NCBI RefSeq assembly: GCF_031082345.1
Contig: NZ_JAVHLH010000202.1
Location: forward strand, 1-5,126
DNA: 5,126 nucleotides
Reading direction: 5' to 3'
Origin: Brevundimonas sp.
Lineage (GTDB): Bacteria; Pseudomonadota; Alphaproteobacteria; Caulobacterales; Caulobacteraceae
Within the stretch, counting starts at the first letter, position 1. Every line of letters begins with the position of its first letter. Below the pieces are notes generated by a model, which ran no database searches, was not told the origin of the DNA, and saw only the letters and a program-made list of their open reading frames with translations. Below are positions 1 to 5,108 of this stretch, piece after piece. The translations under genes were made by a program, and so were the position numbers.

Positions 1-304
1 TCGCCATCTCGCCCGGTGAGACGGTCGCGGTCGTCGGCGCGTCGGCGGCCGGGACCTCGCCAGGGGCGGTCTGGAAGGCGGCGGCGTCGACGGCCTGGTC
101 GCCGACGTTGGCGTTGGTCGAGGCGAAGCCGCCCTGGCTGACGAACCACATGCCCAGCAGCAGGATGGCGACCGCCGCCAGCGACACGATCAACAGGGTC
201 AGGATGCGAACGCCGCCGCGGCCGCCGCGGACATACTGGGCCTCGACGGGCCGGCCTTCGTGGACCGCGTCGGCGGCCTTGTCGTGGGGGGATTCATGGG
301 TCAC
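1..304 (-). CDS. Hypothetical single-pass membrane protein, N-terminal part (runs off left edge)
   Basis: I do not recognise this protein. The reading frame starts at a GTG (302-304) and stays open for 101 codons to the window edge, so the C-terminus is missing. The GTG is chosen because a strong Shine-Dalgarno GGAGG (311-315) lies 6 nt upstream, and the next in-frame ATG is at codon 52, inside the membrane segment. Residues 1-31 are polar and charged and contain a Gly/Arg patch (RGGRGG, 26-31). Residues about 33-55 form one hydrophobic helix (ILTLLIVSLAAVAILLLGMW and flanks). After that comes an Ala/Pro/Thr/Asp-rich stretch (about 60-101) typical of an extracytoplasmic linker. The positive residues before the helix suggest the N-terminus is in the cytoplasm and the rest in the periplasm. 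The folded domain that would give a function would lie beyond the window. The gene is divergent from the oxidoreductase operon. That it is a real gene is fairly sure; its role is unknown. Confidence 0.72.
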   Translation of the reverse strand, partial: MTHESPHDKAADAVHEGRPVEAQYVRGGRGGVRILTLLIVSLAAVAILLLGMWFVSQGGFASTNANVGDQAVDAAAFQTAPGEVPAADAPTTATVSPGEMA

Positions 305-310
305 GGCGTG

Positions 311-315
311 CCTCC
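311..315 (-). promoter_or_regulatory. Ribosome binding site deciding the GTG start of the left-edge gene
   Basis: The minus strand reads GGAGG here, 6 nt before the GTG at 302-304. This is the strongest Shine-Dalgarno match of any gene in the window and is the main reason for accepting the non-ATG start. Confidence 0.7.
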
Positions 316-408
316 GACTGCGATTGCGCTATGCGGGATCAACGCCCCGGCCAGCGTGGCCGTTCCGGGGTTCGCTCATTGAGCGAAAAAAGCGCCCCGC
401 GGGGGGAA

Positions 409-498
409 CCGCCTCCGCGCTTCGCGGTTATCGATTTGCGGAGGCGGCGACGCCCCCCCGACTTGAGACTGGTGAAAACCAGTCTGTCGCCTCCGCGC
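409..498 (+). repeat. Two copies of an 11-nt direct repeat sharing one complementary segment
   Basis: CGCCTCCGCGC occurs at 410-420 and again at 488-498. The segment between them, GCGGAGGCG (438-446), is complementary to both. Pairing with the left copy extends to 10 bp (409-418 with 438-447). Pairing with the right copy reaches 11 bp with one G-U (438-448 with 486-496). The two pairings exclude each other, so a transcript could adopt two alternative folds. Neither pairing covers the terminator stem at 522-545, so this is not a classical antiterminator arrangement. Confidence 0.6.
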
Positions 499-521
499 CT
501 CATTCTCGATGATGCCACTTC

Positions 522-552
522 AGGCGGGCCCTTCCAGGCCCGCCTTTTTCTT
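522..552 (+). terminator. Strong rho-independent terminator upstream of the oxidoreductase operon
   Basis: A perfect 9-bp stem, AGGCGGGCC (522-530) with GGCCCGCCT (537-545), closes a 6-nt loop (CTTCCA). It is followed at once by a T-run (545-549) and CTT. The polarity fits only plus-strand transcription. The only annotated neighbour upstream (1-304) is on the minus strand, so the RNA ended here is not a known gene. It could be a small RNA, an attenuated leader, or read-through and pervasive transcription. Confidence 0.82.
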
Positions 553-567
553 CGCCCCGCGCTGGAC

Positions 568-581
568 AGGCCGCGCGGCCT
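568..581. repeat. 14-bp perfect palindrome between terminator and oxidoreductase
   Basis: AGGCCGCGCGGCCT is self-complementary over all 14 positions. It lies 80 nt before the oxidoreductase start and after the terminator, where an operator for that operon could be. It consists almost wholly of G and C, so chance is a serious alternative. No regulator is recognised. Confidence 0.35.
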
Positions 582-649
582 CGTCATGATGGCCCGTCCT
601 GAAAGAAAACGTGCGCTCGAGACGCCCTTGGGGGCGGTCGCGCCAAAAT

Positions 650-654
650 GGGAG
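650..654 (+). promoter_or_regulatory. Ribosome binding site of the oxidoreductase
   Basis: GGGAG stands 6 nt before the ATG at 661. It supports 661 as the start, against the far upstream in-frame ATG at 331, and shows that translation begins after the terminator. Confidence 0.65.
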
Positions 655-660
655 ACGGTC

Positions 661-1683
661 ATGGCTCGCGTCAATCGGCAGTGGGTGCTGCGTCAGCGGC
701 CCCGGGGACTGGTCCAGCCCGGCGATCTGGAACTGGTCGAGGCCCCCGTCCCGGCCCTGAAAGAGTCCGAGGTGCTGGTCCGCACCGTCTACCTGTCCCT
801 CGACCCGACCAACCGCACCTGGATGAACGACGCCGAGGGCTATCTGCCGCCCGTCCCCCTGGGCGGGGTGATGCGCGGCCTGACCCTGGGCGTGGTCGAG
901 GAAAGCCGTTCGAACCGTTTCCGCGTCGGCGACATCGTCACCCCGTTGTCCGGCGGCTGGGCCGACTACGCGGTCGTGTCGGAAATGGAGCTGCGTCAGG
1001 TGCATCGCGCGCCGGGCCTGCCGCTGACCGCCAACCTCTCGGTGCTCGGGATGACGGGGCTGACCGCCTATTTCGGCGTCACCGACGTGCTCAGGCCCCA
1101 GGCCGGCGAGACCATCGTGATCTCGGCCGCGGCGGGGGCGGTCGGCTCGATCGCCGGCCAGGTGGCCAAGGCGCGCGGCGCCCGCGTCATCGGCATCGCC
1201 GGCGGGCCCGACAAGTGCCGGTGGCTGACCGAGGAGCTCGGGTTCGACGCGGCCATCGACTACAAGAACGAGGATGTCGGCGAGGCGCTGGACCGGCTGG
1301 CGCCGGACGGCGTGGAGATGAATTTCGAGAACGTCGGCGGCGACATCATGATCGCGGTGTTCAACCGCCTGAAGACCCACGGACGGATGGCCGTCTGCGG
1401 GCTGATCTCGGCCTACAACGCCACCAAGGCGCCGCCGTCGCCGAATTTCGCCCGGATCATCACCCACCGGCTGCGGGTGCAGGGCTTCCTGGTGCTGGAC
1501 TATGCGCCGCGCGCCCGCGAAATGGTGGCCGAGATGGGGCCCTGGCTGAACGACGGCACGGTCAAGTGGAAGGTCCACGTCGACGACGGGCTGGAAGGGG
1601 CGGTCGATTCGTTGAATCGCTTGTTCACCGGCGACCACGACGGCAAGCTTCTGGTGCGGGTCTCCGAAGAGCCCGCCGGCTGA
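661..1683 (+). CDS. NADP-dependent oxidoreductase, zinc-independent MDR family (PTGR/CurA/YncB-like)
   Basis: This is a 340-residue cytosolic medium-chain reductase, the usual length for the group of leukotriene B4 dehydrogenase/prostaglandin reductase, YncB and CurA. These enzymes use NADPH to reduce the C=C bond of alpha,beta-unsaturated carbonyl compounds; the substrate here cannot be read from sequence. The N-terminal GroES-like part (about 1-125) carries LSLDPTNRTWM (45-55), the counterpart of the family's DPYMR segment. GMTGLTAYFG (130-139) leads into the Rossmann domain. The nucleotide-binding loop is AAAGAVGS (156-163), and GIAGGPDKC (178-186) with GFDAAIDYK (194-202) matches the NADP-phosphate-binding region. 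ENVGG (223-227), CGLISAYN (246-253), RVQGFLVLDY (272-281) and the terminal GKLLVRV (328-334) are also family signatures. No cluster of zinc ligands is seen. The MaoC-like gene follows after 10 nt, so the two probably form one operon. Family assignment is firm; exact enzyme is open. Confidence 0.93.
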   Translation: MARVNRQWVLRQRPRGLVQPGDLELVEAPVPALKESEVLVRTVYLSLDPTNRTWMNDAEGYLPPVPLGGVMRGLTLGVVEESRSNRFRVGDIVTPLSGGWADYAVVSEMELRQVHRAPGLPLTANLSVLGMTGLTAYFGVTDVLRPQAGETIVISAAAGAVGSIAGQVAKARGARVIGIAGGPDKCRWLTEELGFDAAIDYKNEDVGEALDRLAPDGVEMNFENVGGDIMIAVFNRLKTHGRMAVCGLISAYNATKAPPSPNFARIITHRLRVQGFLVLDYAPRAREMVAEMGPWLNDGTVKWKVHVDDGLEGAVDSLNRLFTGDHDGKLLVRVSEEPAG

Positions 1684-1686
1684 GGA
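1682..1686 (+). promoter_or_regulatory. Ribosome binding site overlapping the oxidoreductase stop codon
   Basis: GAGGA begins inside the TGA stop (1681-1683) and lies 7 nt before the ATG at 1694. The overlap points to translational coupling of the two genes and supports the 1694 start. Confidence 0.6.
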
Positions 1687-1693
1687 TCCACGA

Positions 1694-2101
1694 ATGACCG
1701 AACCGCTCCACGTCCATTTCGAGGATCTGGCCGTGGGCGAGGTCGTGTCGCTGGGCGCCTGCATGGTCGAGGAGGCCGCCATGGAGGTGTTCGTCGAGCG
1801 GTTCTCGCCGGGATGGGACGTGTCCTACGGCGCGCCGGACGCCATGGTCTACGCCCTGTGGAGCCGGCTGTTCGCGGACAAGGTCTCGGGCTGGGCCCAG
1901 TCCAAGGTGCTGGCGGTCGACGGCCTGCGCTACCTTCGCAACCCGCCGTCGGGCGAGCTGATGCGCGGCCGGATGACGATCATGGGCAAGGATCCGGTCG
2001 GGGACGAGAAGGGCATCGTCATCGCCCAGCACGACCTGCTCGACGAAGCCGGACGCCTGACCTTCTCCTGCCTGACCCGGGCCCTGCTGGCGCGCAGGTA
2101 G
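1694..2101 (+). CDS. MaoC-like hotdog-fold protein with apparently degenerate active site
   Basis: This is a 135-residue cytosolic protein, the length of a single MaoC/hotdog domain. The N-terminus has the typical opening HFEDLAVGEVVSLG (8-21). The second half, with DGLRYLRNPPSGELMRGRMTI (split as DGLRYLRNPPSGEL, 76-89, and MRGRMTI, 90-96) followed by GIVIAQHDLLDEAGRLTFSC (107-126), matches the MaoC strand order in which a central Gly-rich turn is followed by long beta strands. SGW (65-67) fits the short helix motif of the family. (R)-specific enoyl-CoA hydratases carry an Asp and a His in a segment like DP.PFHxD; here the equivalent segment reads RFSPGWDVS (36-44), with neither residue in place. 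It may therefore bind an acyl thioester without hydrating it, or use other chemistry. It is coupled to the upstream reductase, which suggests a shared substrate. The family call is by eye, from a divergent sequence. Confidence 0.78.
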   Translation: MTEPLHVHFEDLAVGEVVSLGACMVEEAAMEVFVERFSPGWDVSYGAPDAMVYALWSRLFADKVSGWAQSKVLAVDGLRYLRNPPSGELMRGRMTIMGKDPVGDEKGIVIAQHDLLDEAGRLTFSCLTRALLARR

Positions 2102-2175
2102 GCGACAGGCACAGGGCGCATAGAGAAAGGGCGGCCCGCCGAAACGGGCCGCCCTGATGCCTGCTGCCTGTCGCC
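2101..2175. terminator. Nested inverted repeat between convergent genes, probable bidirectional terminator
   Basis: The core is a perfect 11-bp stem, AGGGCGGCCCG (2128-2138) with CGGGCCGCCCT (2145-2155), with a 6-nt loop. On the minus strand the stem is followed by TTTCTC, so it can end sapC transcripts. On the plus strand no T-run follows. Around the core lies a second perfect 11-bp repeat, GGCGACAGGCA (2101-2111) with TGCCTGTCGCC (2165-2175). Further short pairings (2112-2114 with 2161-2163; 2118-2121 with 2157-2160) join the two into one interrupted 75-nt hairpin. It starts in the TAG stop of the MaoC-like gene (2099-2101) and ends 10 nt before the sapC stop, which is where a terminator shared by convergent genes belongs. 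Confidence 0.7.
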
Positions 2176-2185
2176 CGCCGCCTTC

Positions 2186-2983
2186 CTAGGCGTTGCCGGC
2201 GGTCGGCTGGGCCGCGGCGGCCCTCTGGAAGGCGATGGCCACCAGTCGATCCCAGCCCAGCAGCGAGACCAGATGGGCGTAGATCTGGCCCAGGGCGCCG
2301 TTGTCGCGCAGCTCGACGAGCTTGTCGCCCGGCAGGGCCTTCAGCTTGTCTTCCGAGACCGCGAAATATTCGGCGATCTTCTGCGGCGCGCCGGGGGTGC
2401 CGTCCGGATTGCGCGGGGTGAAATTGGCCTCGCGGGTCTCCAGCAGGTCGAGGTCGGTCAGCAGCTTGACGAAGGCCTCGGTGCGCTGACGCTCCTGCTC
2501 GAAATTGTTGCAGAACTCCATCGCCTGCTCGACGTAGGGCGACGGCTTGCCGTCGACGAACAGCGGGGTGGCGCCGCCTTCCTTGATGAAGGCCGCGTCG
2601 CGGTCGACGCACAGGATCAGGCGCTTCTGGACTTCGTCGTTGGCGAACACGAACGGATAGCGGCGCACATAGGCTGGGATGTAGGCCTCGGGCTTGAAGA
2701 CGCCGGCGTCGCTGACGAACAGGTTCTCGCCCGGGCGCAGGCCCATGACGGCGACCGGCTGGCGGGCGTCGCCGACGAAGATGACCGGATAGCTCAGAGC
2801 CGCCGGTGCGAACTCGGTGACGGTCAGGGGCACGATATTGGTCCCCGCCGCAAAGGCGTACGGCTGTTCGACCGGATCGACGCCGAGGTTGCTGTGCGCC
2901 TCGACAGAGAGCGGTTCCGGCTTGCCGTAGAACAGGACGTTGCCTGAAAGCGGGCTGGCGTTGGCGGCGGTGGTGTCGGTCAT
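2186..2983 (-). CDS. SapC family protein
   Basis: This is a 265-residue protein of the SapC family, named after a Campylobacter fetus surface-layer locus gene; its biochemical role is not established. Family landmarks in order are: VLFYGKPEPLSVEAHSNLGV (16-35) near the N-terminus, FAAGTNIVPLTVTEF (44-58), YPVIFVG (65-71), PVAVMGLRPGENLFV (76-90), YIPAYVRRYPFVF (101-113), then TPLFVDGKPSPYV (139-151) and a helical C-terminal half with LLETREANF (180-188), LKALPGDKLVEL (214-225) and IYAHLVSLLGW (234-244). There is no signal peptide or membrane segment, so it looks cytosolic by sequence. Two cysteines (125, 158) are present. In other Proteobacteria sapC genes often neighbour TonB-dependent receptors, as here. 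The start is the first ATG matching the family N-terminus; no clear Shine-Dalgarno precedes it. A separate promoter candidate lies upstream (3023-3051), so it may be expressed apart from the receptor gene. Confidence 0.92.
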   Translation of the reverse strand: MTDTTAANASPLSGNVLFYGKPEPLSVEAHSNLGVDPVEQPYAFAAGTNIVPLTVTEFAPAALSYPVIFVGDARQPVAVMGLRPGENLFVSDAGVFKPEAYIPAYVRRYPFVFANDEVQKRLILCVDRDAAFIKEGGATPLFVDGKPSPYVEQAMEFCNNFEQERQRTEAFVKLLTDLDLLETREANFTPRNPDGTPGAPQKIAEYFAVSEDKLKALPGDKLVELRDNGALGQIYAHLVSLLGWDRLVAIAFQRAAAAQPTAGNA

Positions 2984-3006
2984 GGACGCGAAACGAGCTC
3001 TGGATG

Positions 3007-3032
3007 AAAAAAGGGAAGCGCGCTTCTAGCCC
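3007..3032 (-). terminator. Possible terminator or attenuator between receptor gene and sapC
   Basis: The minus strand has GGGCTAGAAGCG followed by CGCTTCCC and then six T residues (3012-3007). The centre, GAAGCGCGCTTC (3015-3026), is a perfect 12-bp palindrome that can form a short stem with a CGCG loop, with extra G-C pairs around a CTA bulge. The T-run gives it terminator polarity for receptor transcripts. The stem is short, so termination may be partial and leave some read-through into sapC. The same bases overlap the sapC promoter candidate. Confidence 0.42.
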
Positions 3033-3051
3033 AGACGGTCCCGGGCGGCAA
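3023..3051 (-). promoter_or_regulatory. Candidate housekeeping (sigma-73 type) promoter for sapC
   Basis: The minus strand reads TTGCCGC (3051-3045), a 14-nt spacer, then GCTAGAAG (3030-3023). The Caulobacter housekeeping consensus, as I recall it, is TTGACGS-N10-14-GCTANAWC. This site differs at one position in each half and has an allowed spacing. Transcription would start near 3016-3018, giving a leader of about 34 nt before the sapC ATG. The -10 element shares bases with the palindrome at 3015-3026. Confidence 0.45.
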
Positions 3052-3064
3052 ACCCGGTTCCCGT
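3035..3064 (-). repeat. Second inverted repeat downstream of the receptor stop
   Basis: On the plus strand CCGGG (3041-3045) pairs with CCCGG (3053-3057) across a 7-nt loop. An outer ACGG (3035-3038) pairs with CCGT (3061-3064) after a small internal loop. It begins 17 nt past the receptor stop and could form a 3' hairpin protecting the receptor mRNA. It also covers the -35 element of the sapC promoter candidate. No T-run follows it directly. Confidence 0.35.
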
Positions 3065-3080
3065 CGTTGGCGCATGAGCC

Positions 3081-5108
3081 TCAGAATCGCCAGGTGACCC
3101 CGGCCCGCAGACTGCGTCCGGGCAGGGGCGCGATGTCCTTCTGGAAGCTGGCGTGTTCGCGCGCCTCGGCGTCGGTCAGGTTGGACGCTTCGGCGAAGAC
3201 GGTGACGTTGCGGTCCGCGAACGGCCGGATCGCGCCCTTCAGGCTGACCAGGGTGTAGCTGTCGGTCGGCAGCTCGAAGGCGGCCGTGCGGTCCTGCTCG
3301 CCGACATGGCGCATCTCCAGACCGACGTCGAACAGGCGCGAGGCCCATTCGAGCCCGGTCGTGACCGACCACGGAGGGATGCGCGCCGCGGGGCCGAGGT
3401 CTGTGGTCGCCCGCACCCAGTCGGCCGCGGCGGTCAGGGTCAGGCTGCGCTGGCCGCTCTCCCAGAGGCGATAGTCGGCCTCCGCCTCCAGGCCCCGGAA
3501 TTCGGCGTCGGTCTGGACGTATTCGAACACAGGCAGGCCGGAGCCGACATCGTCCGCGCCGGTGGGCCGCAGGTCGATGAATCCGTCGTAACGGGCGGAA
3601 TAGGCGTGCAGGTCGGCCTCGAACGGCCCCTGGGCGAAATGCAGGGTGGCCTCGACCGAGGTGGCGACCTCGGAGTCGAGGTCGATGTCGCCCACCTCGA
3701 AGGCGCCGGTGGCGACGTGGGGGCCCTCGGCGAACAGCTCGACCTCGCTGGGCGCGCGCTCGTTGCGGGCGACGCTGAAGCCGAGGAACCACGCGGCCGT
3801 CGGGCGGAAGAACAGCCCCGCCGAGGCCGAGACGTTTGAGAAGTCGCGCTCTCCCGCGACGCTTTCCAGCGACCGCTGGTCGAACCGCAGCCCGCCCTCG
3901 AAGCCGAGGCCGCCGCGGTCGAACCGCTGGACCGTGTACAGGCCCTGCTCCTTGATCCCGGTCCGCGGGACGTAGGCTTCGTCGCCGATCGCATCGAAGG
4001 TGCGGTCCAGCAGCTGGGCCCCGATCACCCCCTGCCAGCCGTTCCGCTCACGCTGGATCAGTTCGAAACGACCTTCGGCGCCGTCGGAGAAGAATTGCGT
4101 TCCGACCGCGTCGCCCTCGAATTCCGTGTGGGCGTAGTCGGCCCAGCCGGCCGAGAGGCGCACCGCGCTGAACGGGCCGGACTCGAAGTCCAGTTCGCCC
4201 CGCAGGTCGTAGCGGGTCTGTTCCAGCCCGATGGAGACGACCTCCTCCTCCGCGTCGGGATCGAGCGGATCGGGCTCATGCGCGTGTCCGGGCACGCCAT
4301 AGGTCGTATCGACGTGTTTGACCGAGACGCCGACGTGGCCGCGCGACCCGACCCAGCTGACGCCGGCGCCGTACTGGTCGAGTTCGACAAAGGTGTTTCC
4401 GAGGGTCCGTTCGTCTCCGGCCGTCTCGCCTTCCTCGTCGAGCAGGGCCTGCGACTCGGGGAAGACCGGGACATCGTAGTCCGACGAGTCCCGGGTGAAG
4501 CCGTCGAGGGTGAACACCAGCGGGCCGGCGGCGGCCTTCAGTCCAGCCCCGAAGCTCGAGCCGTCGTCGACGGTGGAATACTGGGCGGAGAGACGCCCCT
4601 CGACGCCCTCGGGCCGTTCGCTGGGAATGCGGTCGTCGATGATGTTGACCACGCCGCCGATGGCCGAGCCGCCGAAGACGAGGGTCGAGGGCCCGCGGAC
4701 GATCTCGATGCGCCGGGCCTCGGCGGGGTCGACCGCGACCTGGTGATCGGGCGAAACCGAGCTGGCGTCGATCATGCCGAGGCCGTTGGTCAGCACCTGG
4801 ACGCGCGGGCCGGACAGGCCGCGGATTACCGGACGGCTGGCGCCCGGGGCGAAATTGGTGCTGCGCACGCCGGGCAGGCCATTGACCATATCCCCGAGCG
4901 TGGCGGCCGGGGCGACGGCCAGGTCTTCCTCATCGAGCACGGCGACGGCCAGCAGGCTGGCCCGGTCGGTGACGCCGAACGGGGCGCCGGTGACGATGAC
5001 GTCCTCGACGACGATCTCCCGCTCCTGCGGCGGCGTCTGGGCGGCGGCGGCTCCGCCGAGGGCGGCCCAGCTGGCGGCGGCGAGGAGGAGGGAACGGTGG
5101 GAAATCAT
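3081..5108 (-). CDS. znuD: TonB-dependent outer-membrane receptor, ZnuD-like (probable zinc uptake)
   Basis: This complete 675-residue outer-membrane receptor probably imports zinc, powered by TonB-ExbBD. Residues 1-23 form a signal peptide ending in an Ala run, with probable cleavage before Q24. VEDVIVTG (34-41) is the likely TonB box. The plug covers about 45-157, with RPVIRGLSGPRVQVL (92-106), SPDH (119-122) and EIVRGPSTLVFG (135-146). The barrel follows and ends in the expected terminal Phe (LRAGVTWRF). From memory of neisserial ZnuD, the matches are specific: SPDH, SDYDVPVF (209-216), YGVPGHAHE (270-278), ERAPSEVELFAEG (450-462) and HVATGAFEVG (464-473). The plug Asp-His and barrel His464 fit the zinc site reported for ZnuD. 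The neisserial His-rich loop is absent; here the loop (279-289) is acidic. Length is somewhat below the roughly 730 residues of ZnuD. A weak GAGA (5116-5119) precedes the ATG by 7 nt. Zur regulation is plausible, but the promoter is outside the window. Receptor is certain; zinc as substrate is likely. Confidence 0.93.
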   Translation of the reverse strand: MISHRSLLLAAASWAALGGAAAAQTPPQEREIVVEDVIVTGAPFGVTDRASLLAVAVLDEEDLAVAPAATLGDMVNGLPGVRSTNFAPGASRPVIRGLSGPRVQVLTNGLGMIDASSVSPDHQVAVDPAEARRIEIVRGPSTLVFGGSAIGGVVNIIDDRIPSERPEGVEGRLSAQYSTVDDGSSFGAGLKAAAGPLVFTLDGFTRDSSDYDVPVFPESQALLDEEGETAGDERTLGNTFVELDQYGAGVSWVGSRGHVGVSVKHVDTTYGVPGHAHEPDPLDPDAEEEVVSIGLEQTRYDLRGELDFESGPFSAVRLSAGWADYAHTEFEGDAVGTQFFSDGAEGRFELIQRERNGWQGVIGAQLLDRTFDAIGDEAYVPRTGIKEQGLYTVQRFDRGGLGFEGGLRFDQRSLESVAGERDFSNVSASAGLFFRPTAAWFLGFSVARNERAPSEVELFAEGPHVATGAFEVGDIDLDSEVATSVEATLHFAQGPFEADLHAYSARYDGFIDLRPTGADDVGSGLPVFEYVQTDAEFRGLEAEADYRLWESGQRSLTLTAAADWVRATTDLGPAARIPPWSVTTGLEWASRLFDVGLEMRHVGEQDRTAAFELPTDSYTLVSLKGAIRPFADRNVTVFAEASNLTDAEAREHASFQKDIAPLPGRSLRAGVTWRF

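Larger units (their letters stand above)
341..552 (+). ncRNA. Candidate structured small RNA or leader RNA ending at an intrinsic terminator (class unknown)
   Basis: No protein gene on the plus strand precedes the terminator at 522-552, yet the 180 nt before it can fold extensively. The most notable piece is a hairpin with the arms AGACTGGT (466-473) and ACCAGTCT (478-485) closed by a GAAA tetraloop. It is enclosed by pairing of 438-448 with 486-496 (11 bp, one G-U). I checked by eye for landmarks of tRNA, SRP RNA, RNase P RNA, tmRNA, and TPP, FMN, cobalamin, glycine and SAM-II riboswitches, and recognised none. It could be a free small RNA, or an attenuated leader of the oxidoreductase operon, whose start codon is 108 nt past the T-run. 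In GC-rich DNA such hairpins also arise by chance, and no promoter was found. The terminator itself is much more certain than the RNA. Confidence 0.33.
305..660. other. Divergent intergenic region, 356 nt, with no credible protein gene
   Basis: No protein gene is supported here. A plus-strand frame is open from the ATG at 331 into the oxidoreductase, but its translation before 661 is Arg/Pro-rich low-complexity sequence. It also runs through a perfect intrinsic terminator, so it is not read as coding. The region holds several inverted repeats: GGCCA/TGGCC (349-353 with 357-361), TTCGCTC/GAGCGAA (371-377 with 381-387, then an A-run), a 10-bp repeat (409-418 with 438-447), an 8-bp GAAA-capped hairpin (466-485), the terminator (522-552), and a 14-bp palindrome (568-581). 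I find no convincing -10/-35 pair on either strand, although one promoter must lie here or nearby for each divergent gene. Confidence 0.6.

Noticed and set aside
362..373. GTTC repeated (362-365 and 370-373), resembling an alphaproteobacterial LexA site.
   Set aside because: The spacing is 4 nt, whereas the LexA site in this group needs GTTC-N7-GTTC.
511..530. GATGCCACTT before the terminator, recalling part of a cobalamin riboswitch.
   Set aside because: The B12 box and the other conserved blocks of that riboswitch are not present in the preceding sequence.
331..660. In-frame upstream extension of the oxidoreductase, which would add 110 residues from an ATG at 331.
   Set aside because: The added sequence is Arg/Pro-rich with no family match, runs through an intrinsic terminator, and the ATG at 661 has its own ribosome binding site and matches the family's N-terminus.
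1605..1619. Two GANTC (CcrM methylation) sites in an inverted repeat, CGATTC-GTT-GAATCG; another GANTC at 291-295.
   Set aside because: The pair lies within the end of the oxidoreductase coding sequence, and single GANTC sites are common, so no regulatory role can be supported.
520..1782. Long open frame of 420 codons on the minus strand opposite the oxidoreductase.
   Set aside because: It is His/Gly/Arg/Asp-rich low-complexity sequence created by the G/C third-position bias of the real gene, crosses the terminator, and has no recognisable domain.
2273..2947. Plus-strand open frame of 224 codons opposite sapC.
   Set aside because: Its composition is that of an antisense shadow, and the minus-strand SapC product matches its family along the whole length.
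3153..3839. Plus-strand open frame of 228 codons opposite the receptor gene.
   Set aside because: Antisense shadow of a gene whose protein matches ZnuD-like receptors throughout this stretch.
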